A DNA stretch of 64,000 bases from Martinezella calliandrae (GCF_030272695.1 NZ_JARFYN010000003.1:124001-188000); one strand, 5' to 3'; counted from the first letter of the stretch, positions 45,835-54,273 are shown. Made by a program: numbers and translations. The notes: generated by a model from the letters alone, not told the origin.

Positions 45835-45862
45835 CTTATAACCGCAGTTGCCCGTAAGTGCA
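45835..45862 (-). promoter_or_regulatory. Candidate promoter for rpmI-rplT
   Basis: Read on the minus strand, TTGCAC (-35, plus positions 45857-45862) and TATAAG (-10, 45835-45840) are separated by 16 bases. The hexamers are close to the sigma-70 consensus. The site lies in the 316-bp gap between infC and rpmI and would give a leader of roughly 175 bases, long enough to hold a regulatory RNA structure. The leader continues to 45655. Confidence 0.45.
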
Positions 45863-45922
45863 ACGGGCGCGACGGGGATTCTTTTGCGGATCGATGACAG
45901 GCATTGACCCGTAACACAAATG

Positions 45923-45945
45923 GAAAAGCCGCCCCATGGACGGCT
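45923..45945 (-). terminator. Terminator-like hairpin after infC
   Basis: On the minus strand, AGCCGTCC pairs with GGGCGGCT around a short loop (CATG, plus 45935-45937), followed by TTTTCC. One pair is G-U. It follows the infC stop by 25 bases and would partly or fully separate infC from rpmI-rplT. Confidence 0.5.
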
Positions 45946-45970
45946 CCGGCTTCTTACTTCCGCTCGCGCC

Positions 45971-46507
45971 TCACTTCGGCGCAAGCACCATCATCATCTG
46001 ACGGCCTTCGAGCTTGGGCTCGGCTTCCACCTTGGCGATCTCGAGCGTATCTTCCTTGACCTGCTGAAGAAGCTTCATGCCGAGTTCCTGGTGCGCCATT
46101 TCGCGGCCGCGGAACTTCAAGGTCACCTTCACCTTGTCGCCTTCTTCGAAGAAGCGACCGATCGCCTTCATCTTCACCTCGTAGTCATGGGTGTCGATGT
46201 TGGGGCGCATCTTGATTTCTTTGACTTCGACGATCTTCTGCTTCTTGCGCGCCTCGGCCGCCTTCTTCTGGTTGGCATATTTCAGCTTGCCCAGATCGAG
46301 GATCTTGCACACAGGCGGTTCAGCGTTGGGGGAAATCTCCACCAGATCGAGACCGGCCTCCTCTGCCATTCTCAATGCCTGGTCAGTCGGAACAATGCCC
46401 ATATTCTGGCCGTCAGCCGTAATGAGCTGAACTTTGGGAATGCGAATTTCCCTGTTGGAACGCGGCCCGTCCTTTACGGGCGCGTCGGCTTTAAAGGGTC
46501 TGCGAAT
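45971..46507 (-). CDS. infC: Translation initiation factor IF-3, with AUU start
   Basis: A 178-residue IF-3 with N-domain ([41 protein letters not shown]) and C-domain ([39 protein letters not shown]), separated by a basic linker. The frame has no ATG, GTG or TTG where the family's N-terminus should be. ATT at 46507-46505 sits seven bases after GGAGAG, so AUU is the probable start, as in E. coli, where IF-3 uses it to limit its own synthesis. The longer open frame to 46678 is then a false extension. Confidence 0.93.
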   Translation of the reverse strand: MRRPFKADAPVKDGPRSNREIRIPKVQLITADGQNMGIVPTDQALRMAEEAGLDLVEISPNAEPPVCKILDLGKLKYANQKKAAEARKKQKIVEVKEIKMRPNIDTHDYEVKMKAIGRFFEEGDKVKVTLKFRGREMAHQELGMKLLQQVKEDTLEIAKVEAEPKLEGRQMMMVLAPK

Positions 46508-46787
46508 GGTCGTACTCTCCACGAATTGTTTCGGATTGCTGCAGCCTCTCGCTCCCGTCGGCGCAACTGACGGAAATGTCGTAAAAGCTGTGGTGAAGTC
46601 AATAGCATGATGCCAGGAAAAAATCACCTCCCGTGTACCAATACTGCGCGGCGCAGCCGTAAGATGCGCAAAGGACACAATAACATCCTAAAAAAGCGCA
46701 GGAGCCTTTCCAAGAATCGAGAGGATTTTTTTGGGTCGCGGGCGCGAGAATCTGCTTTATAGGACGGAAAGATTCAGGAGTATCTTC

Positions 46788-47600
46788 ATGTCCGAAGCAG
46801 CGACAAGCCTCGAACCTTCCTTCCTTTCCGTCGACACCGGCGACTATCAGCGGCAGATTGCCATGCAATTGCGCGCAGCGAGGAAGGGCGTGGATGGCCC
46901 GACTTTCGTCTGGCTCTCCGGCTATCGTTCCGACATGAGCGGCACCAAGGCACTGGAGCTGGACGCGTTGGCCGCACGATTGGGCCTCGCCTGTATCCGC
47001 TTCGATTATTCAGGCCACGGCCAATCCGGCGGCACGTTCACCGATGGTACGATCTCCCGCTGGCTCGAGGAGGCGCTCCTTGTCATCGACCACGTCAAGC
47101 CGAAGCGCATCGTCCTCGTCGGCTCGTCCATGGGCGGCTGGATTGCATTGAGGCTCATTCAGGAGCTGCGTAAACGCAAAAAGGCGGCCGCCATCCAAGG
47201 CCTTGTGCTGATTGCTCCTGCCCCGGACTTCACCATCGACCTCATCGAACCGAACCTTTCCGATGTCGAGCGGAGATCGCTTGCCGAACGCGGTTATTTC
47301 GAGCAACCCTCGGAGTATAGTCCGGAGCCGAATATCTTCACCCGCGCGCTCATCGAGGATGGCCGCGCCAACCGCGTCTTGACGGGCATCATCGAAACCG
47401 GCTGCCCGGTTCATATCCTGCAGGGCATGCAGGACGAGGATGTGCCATTTGCGCATTCGTTAAAATTGGTCGAACATTTGCCGGCCGATGATGTCGTGTT
47501 AACACTTGTGCGTGATGGCGACCACCGGCTGTCGCGACCGCAAGATATCGAGCGCATTTTGAGTGCGGCAGAGACATTAGCGCTGCATAATCATCCGTAA
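46788..47600 (+). CDS. Alpha/beta hydrolase
   Basis: The 270-residue protein starts at ATG 46788 behind AGGAG. It has an alpha/beta hydrolase fold with an oxyanion-region motif FDYSGHGQSGG, the nucleophile elbow VGSSMGGW (Ser), an acid loop GMQDEDVPF, and the histidine in DGDHRLSRP near the end. There is no signal peptide. Relatives include carboxylesterases and peptidase-like proteins of unknown substrate. It is divergent from infC with a 280-bp spacer. Confidence 0.92.
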   Translation: MSEAATSLEPSFLSVDTGDYQRQIAMQLRAARKGVDGPTFVWLSGYRSDMSGTKALELDALAARLGLACIRFDYSGHGQSGGTFTDGTISRWLEEALLVIDHVKPKRIVLVGSSMGGWIALRLIQELRKRKKAAAIQGLVLIAPAPDFTIDLIEPNLSDVERRSLAERGYFEQPSEYSPEPNIFTRALIEDGRANRVLTGIIETGCPVHILQGMQDEDVPFAHSLKLVEHLPADDVVLTLVRDGDHRLSRPQDIERILSAAETLALHNHP

Positions 47601-47789
47601 AAACAGATAGATAGACTTCGGAAAAACCCGCGGCTCGCCTCGCCGCCGGGTAGAATTTGCCTACCCCTCCGTAATCATAAGAGGCAGGAAAATGTGGCAA
47701 CTATCCCCTTGATTGTAGTGAAATTAACCATAAAGGCTGGTTCCGCTGTTAACACTTAAGTAATGATTGACTTGGCGCACCCCCCTACA

Positions 47790-47805
47790 TTAACAATTTG
47801 TTAAC
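47790..47805. promoter_or_regulatory. CtrA-type box TTAA-N7-TTAAC before a transglutaminase-like gene
   Basis: TTAACAATTTGTTAAC (47790-47805) exactly matches the full CtrA consensus TTAA-N7-TTAAC. It is also a perfect palindrome about a central T (47790-47804). It lies about 32 bp upstream of the GTG start at 47836, where a CtrA site near the promoter would act. CtrA is the cell-cycle master regulator of alphaproteobacteria; binding is an inference. Confidence 0.55.
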
Positions 47806-47835
47806 AAATGCAGGGACGATACAAGGATAGTGGGC

Positions 47836-48435
47836 GTGCGTATTAAGGGCGTATTCGTTGCCTTCGCAGCTATAGTTGCGATGTCGTCGTCGGCGATGCC
47901 GGCCCCCCAGAACACCGCATCGATGACCATCGGCGGCGTCACGTCTCAGCCCATTGGGCATTATGAATTTTGCGAGCGTCACGCCGACGAATGCGGCCCG
48001 ACGCGCAATGCCGGTCCTGTCGATATGAACGCCGCCACTTGGGCTCTGGTCAACCAGATCAACCTGCGCGTCAACAAGACCATCACGCCGGCCACCGACA
48101 TGGAGGTCTACGGGCAGGAAGAATATTGGGAATATCCGAAGACGGCCGGCGATTGCGAGGATTTCGCGCTTTTGAAGCGCAGGCTTCTGATGCAGAAGGG
48201 CATCTCCGCCGCCAACCTGCTGATGACGGTGGTGCGCAAGCCCGACGGCGAGGGCCATGCCGTGCTGACGCTGCGGACCAAGCAGGGCGACTTTATTCTC
48301 GACAATCTCGATGACGAAGTGAAGGCGTGGTACCAGACGCCGTATTCCTACCTGAAGCGTCAGGCCAGCTACAACGCCGGCCGCTGGGTCACCATCGAAA
48401 ACGGAAACGACGTCCTGGTCGGCGCGGTCAAGTAA
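47836..48435 (+). CDS. Transglutaminase-like cysteine protease (BTLCP family)
   Basis: I start it at GTG 47836, with AAGGA about eight bases upstream. The 199-residue protein has an N-terminal signal peptide (VRIKGVFVAFAAIVAMSSSAMPAP) and the BTLCP core: Cys in TAGDCEDFALLKRRLL, His in GEGHAVLTL and Asp in GDFILDNLDD, the transglutaminase triad. Family members act in the periplasm, and some process adhesins or surface proteins (LapG type). A CtrA-type box lies upstream and a rho-independent terminator follows (48460-48489). Confidence 0.9.
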   Translation: MRIKGVFVAFAAIVAMSSSAMPAPQNTASMTIGGVTSQPIGHYEFCERHADECGPTRNAGPVDMNAATWALVNQINLRVNKTITPATDMEVYGQEEYWEYPKTAGDCEDFALLKRRLLMQKGISAANLLMTVVRKPDGEGHAVLTLRTKQGDFILDNLDDEVKAWYQTPYSYLKRQASYNAGRWVTIENGNDVLVGAVK

Positions 48436-48459
48436 GCGCAGTAGGTACCTAATCTAATC

Positions 48460-48489
48460 AAAAGGCCGGCAAATCTCTGCCGGTCTTTT
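48460..48489 (+). terminator. Rho-independent terminator after the cysteine protease gene
   Basis: AAAAGGCCGGCA (48460-48471) pairs with TGCCGGTCTTTT (48478-48489), a 12-bp stem with one G-U pair and a six-base loop, followed by GTTTTTCC. It lies about 25 bp after the stop at 48435. Confidence 0.75.
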
Positions 48490-48604
48490 GTTTTTCCGTA
48501 GATGAGATGATTAAAACGGTCCCTGCCCTTTGGCACGGACTATCGGATATCACCATCAGTAGTGCTTATGGCTTTGCTGACACTCGGGGGCGTTCGATGC
48601 TGTC

Positions 48605-49588
48605 TCACCCATTGCCGATCAATATGCCTGCTGCAAGCACCAGGGAACCGCCGAGGACGACCTGGAAAGCGGCTCGCAGAAACGGCGTCTCCATATATTT
48701 GTTCTGAATGAAGGCAATTGCCCAAAGTTCGAAGAAGACGACGATGGCGGCGGTGATGGTCGCCGTCCAGAAATCGGGAATGAGATAGGGAAGGGCATGA
48801 CCGAGGCCGCCGATCGCCGTCATGATGCCACAGGCAAGGCCGCGCTTGATCGGCGAACCGCGGCCGGAAATCTTGCCATCGTCATGGGCTGCTTCCGTGA
48901 AGCCCATAGAAATGCCGGCGCCGACGGATGCCGATAGACCGACCAGGAAGGTCTGCCAGGTCTGCTGTGTCGCGAAGGCGGCCGCAAAGATCGGCGCCAG
49001 CGTCGAGACGGAGCCGTCCATTAGTCCTGCGAGGCCCGGCTGCACATAGGTGAGCACGAATTTGCGGCGGGCGCTCGCGTCTTCTTCTTCCTTGACCGAT
49101 TGCGGCGTATGCTTGTCGCCGAGCATGCGGGCGATGTCTTCATGACCTTGCTCGGCCAGCGCGAGATCGCCGAGAAGCTGGCGCGTCGAGGCGTCGGAGA
49201 CCTGCTTGGCCGCCTCGACATAGAAATTATAAGCCTGCTGCTCCATTGCCTCAGCCTCATCGCGGATGGCTTCAAGCGACAAGTTTTTGCGCAGCCAATC
49301 CGGCTTGCGTTCATAGAATCCGCTGACATGCTCGCGTCGGATCAGCGGAATGCGCTCGCCGAAACGCTTGCGATGCATATCGATTAGCGTCTTGCGATGG
49401 GTGTCCTCGACTTCGGCCATATCCTCGAACACCTTGGCTGAGTCGGGATAATTGGCCCTTAGAATATCGGCATAGGCAAGATAGATGCGTGCGTCGTCCT
49501 CTTCCGAGGCGATCGCGACGGCAAGAATTTCTTGTTCGGACAAAGAAGCAAAAGAACGTTTTGGCGAGCGAAAAAACCTCAGCAACAT
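48605..49588 (-). CDS. mbfA: Membrane-bound ferritin-like iron exporter (MbfA)
   Basis: The 327-residue protein joins an N-terminal ferritin-like diiron domain to a C-terminal VIT1/CCC1-type membrane domain. Metal ligands appear at Glu29/Glu30 (ASEEDDARIY), Glu61-x-x-His64 (EDTHR), Glu116 (EAMEQQAY) and Glu146-x-x-His149 (EQGHE). Membrane helices begin near residue 180 and include LMDGSVSTLAPIFAAAF. MbfA of Bradyrhizobium and Agrobacterium exports iron and protects against peroxide. The start is ATG 49588, five bases after GGAGA; the ATG at 49600 has no such site. An ICE palindrome lies directly upstream. Confidence 0.95.
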   Translation of the reverse strand: MLLRFFRSPKRSFASLSEQEILAVAIASEEDDARIYLAYADILRANYPDSAKVFEDMAEVEDTHRKTLIDMHRKRFGERIPLIRREHVSGFYERKPDWLRKNLSLEAIRDEAEAMEQQAYNFYVEAAKQVSDASTRQLLGDLALAEQGHEDIARMLGDKHTPQSVKEEEDASARRKFVLTYVQPGLAGLMDGSVSTLAPIFAAAFATQQTWQTFLVGLSASVGAGISMGFTEAAHDDGKISGRGSPIKRGLACGIMTAIGGLGHALPYLIPDFWTATITAAIVVFFELWAIAFIQNKYMETPFLRAAFQVVLGGSLVLAAGILIGNG

Positions 49589-49600
49589 AAGAATCTCCAT

Positions 49601-49617
49601 TTTAGAATTATTCTAAA
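49601..49617. promoter_or_regulatory. Iron control element (ICE) for Irr before mbfA
   Basis: TTTAGAA (49601-49607) and TTCTAAA (49611-49617) form a perfect palindrome around TTA. This is the ICE pattern bound by the haem-responsive repressor Irr in rhizobia, and mbfA is a known Irr target. It lies 13 bases before the start codon, so bound Irr would block transcription or the transcription start. It also faces the divergent truncated haemoglobin gene at 49825. Confidence 0.8.
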
Positions 49618-49824
49618 ACTAAAGTGGACGATCGCACTGGTCAAGAGCTAAGGCATGTGCCGAACTGAAGAACTCCGCGGCGAAATAGAGGAGGCGGTAC
49701 GACTTTGACAGATTGCCGCAACAGCTGCGTGACGTCTTGGTTGCGCCGCAAAAATGCATAGATAGAGCCCGACAAACGCTCGTATGCACTAAAAGAGCGC
49801 TGTGTGCGGCGACAGGAGCATGAC

Positions 49825-50292
49825 TTGACCACTGAGATACAGGGCCGCGCCGTCCACTTGGCCGGCATTCGTGAGCGAGCCGAGGCAGAGATGGAGCGCG
49901 TCGGCATCGATGCCGCCTTCATCGAGCGGCTTGTCGATACTTTCTACGGCCGCATTCAGGCACATCCCCGGCTCGGTCCGGTTTTTGACGGGCGCCTCGC
50001 CGGGCGCTGGCCGGATCACATGGAGAAGATGAAGCGTTTCTGGTCGTCTGTCGCTTTCAAGAACGGCGCTTATGGCGGCAAGCCAGTACAGGCTCATGTC
50101 GGAGTCGAAGGCATCGCGCCAGAGCTCTTTCCGGAGTGGCTGGCGCTGTTTTCGGAAACCCTCGGCGATATCGCACCCTCCGATGAAGCCAAGACCTGGT
50201 TCATGGCGACAGCCGAGCGCATCGCCAAGAGCCTGACGCTATCACTGTTCTATAATCCGGCGTTGGACGATCCCGCGAGGAAGACTGAATAA
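49825..50292 (+). CDS. Group III truncated haemoglobin
   Basis: The preferred start is TTG 49825, six bases after AGGAG (49814-49818); an upstream GTG at 49804 would lack a ribosome site. The 155-residue product has the 2-on-2 globin layout of group III: IERLVDTFYGRIQAHPRLGPVF with the B10-region Phe/Tyr, DHMEKMKRFWSSVAF, and GKPVQAHVGVEGIAPELFPEWLALF with the likely proximal His. Group III proteins are linked to nitric oxide or peroxide chemistry. It shares a 236-bp promoter region with mbfA. Confidence 0.92.
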   Translation: MTTEIQGRAVHLAGIRERAEAEMERVGIDAAFIERLVDTFYGRIQAHPRLGPVFDGRLAGRWPDHMEKMKRFWSSVAFKNGAYGGKPVQAHVGVEGIAPELFPEWLALFSETLGDIAPSDEAKTWFMATAERIAKSLTLSLFYNPALDDPARKTE

Positions 50293-50374
50293 AGCATACC
50301 GCCCAAGACTATGGAATCCGATGACAGATGCTGCAACCTTGGCCGTGGTTTAAGGCAGTTTTGCCTCCTCGGCA

Positions 50375-50707
50375 CTATCGCCTTCCTCTGATGCGGCGCA
50401 TATCTACGACGCGGCCATCGCGCTGTCGCACGGCAACCTCGAACCGGCTACCGCCCCTCCAAGCACGATAAACGAAGGTACGACCACGGCAGTCGATCCG
50501 CCTGACGTCCCTAAAACCGCGGTTACGGAGCAACCTCTCGCCCTGACTACAACTAATCCCTCTGCCTCTATTCAGATTGGTACCGACGCTAATGGAAACA
50601 TGGGTCTGTGCGCTTGCTACGGTCGGCACGGAAATCGATGAAACCGACAGGCCGACAGCCAGCGCGAGTGACAAGAACAACGATGATCTAGGCAAGGCAT
50701 CCTCCAT
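50375..50707 (-). CDS. Secreted basic protein of unknown function
   Basis: The 110-residue product has a signal peptide (residues about 1-33, ending near VASAQTH) and a basic mature part with two cysteines (ISCSQGERLL and RRIDCRGRTF) and a terminal RRIRGRR. The pattern RGISCSQGERLLRNRGFRDVRRIDC recalls small exported proteins I associate with rhizobia, but I cannot name a family. The ATG at 50707 is used; a GTG at 50731 is possible. Confidence 0.65.
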   Translation of the reverse strand: MEDALPRSSLFLSLALAVGLSVSSISVPTVASAQTHVSISVGTNLNRGRGISCSQGERLLRNRGFRDVRRIDCRGRTFVYRAWRGGSRFEVAVRQRDGRVVDMRRIRGRR

Positions 50708-50907
50708 TTGGACGACGGGTTGTGAACCCACGACGCTCGTTCCCCTGCGGAATTATACAACCATGAGAGTAGAAGCGATAGGGGTCGTGTAAACACAACC
50801 TGCCTCTGCTGCAGTCAGATAACCAGAGAGGATAACGAGAATCGGACATTGCCGAGACCGCGACCAGCGCCGACCTTTACATCGGTCGTTTGCCGGTGCG
50901 CTTCAGC

Positions 50908-51822
50908 TCAGCTTTTCGTGGCGAAAATCGTTGCCCCGATGCTGGCGGCGACGACGAGTGCCGTGCCGAACATCTGCGACGGCGTCATCGGTTGTGACAG
51001 GATGACGAAACCGGCAAATGCACCGATGGCGGGCTCGAGGCTCATGAGGATGCCGAAGGACGAGGTGGGCATGCGCCGCAAAGCGACCATTTCCAGCACA
51101 TAGGGAAGGAGCGGAACAAGCAGCGCCAGGCCGGCTATTTCGAGGAGGCCAACGGCCGTCAGATGCGGAGCGGCGGCGGCAAAGCCGAAGGGTGTCGAAA
51201 CGACGGCCGCAACCAGCAGCGACATGGAAAGCCCCTCGAGACCTTTAAAGGCATTGCCGACCCTCTTCGTCAGCAGGATATAACAGGCCCAGCCCGCTCC
51301 CGCGCCGATGGCGAAGAGGATACCCGGCCAATTGCCGACCCACTCCTCGCCGTCATAGGCCAACAGCAGAACACCGATGGCGGCAAAAACCGGGCATAGA
51401 AGCTGGCGGCTCAGCCCGAAGCCGAGGGTCGCAACAAGCAGAGGCCCGAGAAATTCTATGGCGACCGTAAGACCCAACGGAATACGCGCAATCGCCGAAA
51501 AGAAGGATGTCGTCATCAGTGCTGACACGGTGCCAAGCGCCAGCACGCCGATCCATTGCGAGCGGCTGTAGCTCATGACCTTCGGCCGAACGATGATCGC
51601 TAAGGCGACGGACGCGAAGACGAGCCGCAGCCATGTCGCGCCGGCAGGTCCATAGGCGTTGATGATCGGAGACGACAATGCCGAGCCGAACTGGATAGAG
51701 GACATGGACATCACGCACATGAGCACTCCAGTGGCAATGCCGCCGGAGGATGGCGCAACGTCCGGATGCGGCATGAGCGCCGCGCCACCATCCGTGCCAC
51801 TCTCGATAAGCGTCTGATCCAT
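50908..51822 (-). CDS. EamA/DMT-family exporter (RhtA-like)
   Basis: The 304-residue protein has ten hydrophobic segments in two repeated EamA units (residues about 25-155 and 165-300). The sequence QFGSALSSPIINAYGPAGATWLRLVFASV is typical of RhtA-type amino-acid exporters. AAGGAGAGAGG lies before the ATG. RhtA exports threonine and homoserine in E. coli; the substrate here is unproven. The HDAC-like gene at 51919-52944 ends 97 bp upstream on the same strand. Confidence 0.92.
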   Translation of the reverse strand: MDQTLIESGTDGGAALMPHPDVAPSSGGIATGVLMCVMSMSSIQFGSALSSPIINAYGPAGATWLRLVFASVALAIIVRPKVMSYSRSQWIGVLALGTVSALMTTSFFSAIARIPLGLTVAIEFLGPLLVATLGFGLSRQLLCPVFAAIGVLLLAYDGEEWVGNWPGILFAIGAGAGWACYILLTKRVGNAFKGLEGLSMSLLVAAVVSTPFGFAAAAPHLTAVGLLEIAGLALLVPLLPYVLEMVALRRMPTSSFGILMSLEPAIGAFAGFVILSQPMTPSQMFGTALVVAASIGATIFATKS

Positions 51823-51918
51823 AACCTCTCTCCTTACGCGGGTTTCTAGAGGTCGAGGCCCGCAGTGGCAAATTCAAACTTTTCATCGAGCGATCAGGCG
51901 CTTTGATAAAAGGCCCTC

Positions 51919-52944
51919 TCAGGCTTCGAGGCCTGTCAGCACATTGGCGACGTTCAGGCCGATCTCCGGCACGCCATAACCGCCCTCCATGCAGGTCAAA
52001 ACCGGCAGGCCGGCGCCGGCGATCAGCTTGCCCATGCGGATGTAATCCTCCGAGGTCAGCATGAAGAAGGAAATCGGGTCGCGCTCGAATGTATCGACGC
52101 CGAGCGAAAGCACGATCGCCTCGGCGCCAAAGCTCCTGATGCGGGCGAGAGCGTCGGCAAGCGCTGTCGACCATTGTTCCCAGGGCGTACCGCGCGGCAT
52201 TGGATAGTTGCGGTTCGCGCCGAGCCCTTCGCCCTCGCCCCTCTCGTCGGCATGTCCGAGGAAATAGGGGAAGGCGTGGATGGGGTCGCCATGCAGCGAA
52301 GCGGTAAAGACATCGCCGCGCTGATAGAAGATGTCTTGGGTACCGTTGCCATGATGGAAATCGACATCGAGAACAGCCACTTTCTTCGCGCCGTGGTCGC
52401 GCAGCCTCTGCGCCGCGACGGCGGCATTGTTGATAAAGCAATAGCCGCCGAAGAGATCGAAACCAGCATGATGGCCGGGCGGACGGCAGAGCGCGAAGGC
52501 AAAGCGATTGCCCGCATGGAGCCAATCGGCTCCCGTGAGCCCGCAGCGCATCGATGCCCGTGCCGCTTGGTAGGAGCCCTTGGTGATCGAGGTATCGGCG
52601 GCGTTGGCATAGTGGCCGATCATGCCGACGATGTTTTCCGGCACGCGCTGGCTGGTACGCCGTACGGGAAAGGAATTGGCGATCGCCTCGCCTTTGTGGC
52701 CGGCCGCGACCCAGCGCTCCCATACCGTTGCCAGGAAATCGAGATAGGCCGGATCATGCACCTTGCGCGCCGTTTCGAGCCCATGCGCCTCAGGCGCGAC
52801 AACGTCCTCGAAACCCGCCTCCCTCACCGCCGCCAATATCCATTCGGCTCGGAACGGAGCTTCGAAGGGCGTCACAAGCTGACCGTCATGCAGCTCAGTC
52901 TTGGCGTCCCTCAACTTGTGATCTTCCGAATAGATGACGCGCAT
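51919..52944 (-). CDS. Histone deacetylase-family protein, probable acetylpolyamine amidohydrolase
   Basis: The 341-residue protein has the HDAC fold: RPPGHHAGFDLFGGYCFINNAAVAA with the catalytic His pair, VAVLDVDFHHGNGTQDIFY with two zinc ligands, LSLGVDTFERDP with the third zinc ligand, and MEGGYGVPEIGLNV at the end. It matches the bacterial acetylpolyamine amidohydrolase (AphA) class in length. It probably removes acetyl groups from polyamines. GGGGAG lies seven bases before the ATG. Confidence 0.93.
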   Translation of the reverse strand: MRVIYSEDHKLRDAKTELHDGQLVTPFEAPFRAEWILAAVREAGFEDVVAPEAHGLETARKVHDPAYLDFLATVWERWVAAGHKGEAIANSFPVRRTSQRVPENIVGMIGHYANAADTSITKGSYQAARASMRCGLTGADWLHAGNRFAFALCRPPGHHAGFDLFGGYCFINNAAVAAQRLRDHGAKKVAVLDVDFHHGNGTQDIFYQRGDVFTASLHGDPIHAFPYFLGHADERGEGEGLGANRNYPMPRGTPWEQWSTALADALARIRSFGAEAIVLSLGVDTFERDPISFFMLTSEDYIRMGKLIAGAGLPVLTCMEGGYGVPEIGLNVANVLTGLEA

Positions 52945-53106
52945 CTAGCTGCTCCCCGATCGATCTCTTCTTTGCATTTCGGCGATGGCGAGACTCGCAT
53001 GGAACCGTGACATGCGAAAGTGGAAGTGCCGCGTAGAGCCTCTTGAATGCGCGACGCATCTACAGGATTCTCGCAGAAATTTTGGACAACGGGAGTCGGT
53101 CGAATC

Positions 53107-53719
53107 ATGGTAGTGCTGATGGTTGATGTCGATGGCGTGCTCGTTCATGGACGCCCGCATGATGGCCTGCCTCCCTTTACGTTTCTGGAGCGCGATCTCG
53201 GCCTGTCGCCCGATCTTCTCCAGGCGGAATTCTTCAAACCCTTACTGGAGCGAGATCATCGTCGGACGCGAGCCGATGATGCCGTGGCTGGATTCGGTCC
53301 TAGCCAGGATTGCGCCTGATATCATCGCCGAAGCGCTTGCCGCCTATTGGTTCGAAAACGATTCCCGCCTGGATCATGACTTTCTCGACGCTCTGGCGCA
53401 TTACCGCGCCGATGGCATCCGCGTGTTCCTGGCGACGAACCAGGAGCATATGCGGGCGAAATATCTCATGGAGGAGCTTGGCCTCGCTGCCCATGTCGAC
53501 GGCATTTTCTATTCCGCTGCCCTCGGCCACCGCAAACCGTCCGAGACATTTTACGCGCTCGCTGGCGAAAGGGCGGACGCGTGTCCAAACGATATCGTCT
53601 TCATCGACGACGTAGAGGAGAATATCGAGAGCGCGCGGCGTTTTGGCTGGCAGGCGATCCACTGGACCGGAGAGATTGCGCTGCACGATGCACTCACTCC
53701 GTTTGTCGCGCACAAATAG
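53107..53719 (+). pseudogene. HAD-superfamily hydrolase, split by a one-base frameshift
   Basis: Frame 1 from ATG 53107 gives MVVLMVDVDGVLVHGRPHDG, with the HAD nucleophile motif DVDGV, and runs to FFKPLLERDH. The rest of the protein is in another frame: YWSEIIVGREPMMPWLDSVL, FLATNQEHMRAKYL (motif II) and FIDDVEENIESARRFGW (motif IV) to the stop at 53717-53719. Removing one T at 53242-53243 (CCCTTACTGG) joins them into a full-length protein of about 200 residues, FFKP-YWSEIIVGREP. This is either a true inactivating insertion or a sequencing error. The CCC-T tract might also allow +1 slippage, which is less likely. Confidence 0.8.
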
Positions 53720-53730
53720 GAGCGACGTTA

Positions 53731-54255
53731 TTAGTCGGCTAATATTCTCTTATAGAACACGGTCGTGTCGCAAAGGCCGCCTTCCGGCCACATGGCGTAG
53801 TCGGGGATGACGCCGACGCGTCGCCAGCCGAGACGGGGATAGATGGCTTCGGCTTCGCTGCCGGTTGCCGTGTCGAGCACGAGCAAAGTCTTGCCGCGCT
53901 TGGCGGCCTCATGCTCAGCCGCTGCCATCAGCAGCCGGGCAAGTCCCCTTCCCCGGGCAGACCGAAGTACCAGCAACTTCTTCAGATCGCCGCGATGCGG
54001 CTGATTCGGCATTTGCGCCGCGCCGATCTGTACGGTGCCGGCGATTTTGCCTTCCAGTTCCGCAACAAAAAGCAGCGTGGCGCCGTCGGTCACGTCTTCG
54101 GCGACGCCACGCCAGTAGGTTTCAGCATCAGCAGGTGCGTAGGGCTGCATAAAGCCGACAGAGGCGCCACTATTGACGCAATCGACAAGCACTTCGCAAA
54201 GACCTGGAATAGCGGCGCTAGTTTCGGAGGCGGAGAGAAGGCGGATAGTCGACAT
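53731..54255 (-). CDS. GNAT family N-acetyltransferase
   Basis: A 174-residue acetyltransferase with the motif A loop SARGRGLARLLMAAAEHEAAKRG at about residues 98-120, preceded by LKKLLVLR. AGAGGATC precedes the ATG. It follows the XRE-cupin regulator at 54274 by 18 bp and is probably co-transcribed with it, so it may be controlled by that protein. The acceptor is unknown. Confidence 0.92.
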   Translation of the reverse strand: MSTIRLLSASETSAAIPGLCEVLVDCVNSGASVGFMQPYAPADAETYWRGVAEDVTDGATLLFVAELEGKIAGTVQIGAAQMPNQPHRGDLKKLLVLRSARGRGLARLLMAAAEHEAAKRGKTLLVLDTATGSEAEAIYPRLGWRRVGVIPDYAMWPEGGLCDTTVFYKRILAD

Positions 54256-54273
54256 GATGATCCTCTAAATTGT

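Noticed and set aside
47790..47804. The TTAACAA/TTGTTAA palindrome as a rho-independent terminator of the upstream hydrolase gene.
   Set aside because: It lies about 190 bp after that stop, is AT-rich with a one-base centre, and matches the CtrA box exactly.
52174..53010. A 278-codon plus-strand frame opposite the HDAC-like gene.
   Set aside because: The minus-strand HDAC motifs are complete and the plus frame has no domain.
53123..53719. The plus-strand frame from ATG 53123 as a complete HAD protein of 198 codons.
   Set aside because: Its first 40 residues are Met/Ser/Arg-rich noise; the real N-terminus with DVDGV is in the other frame. The gene is one frameshifted unit.
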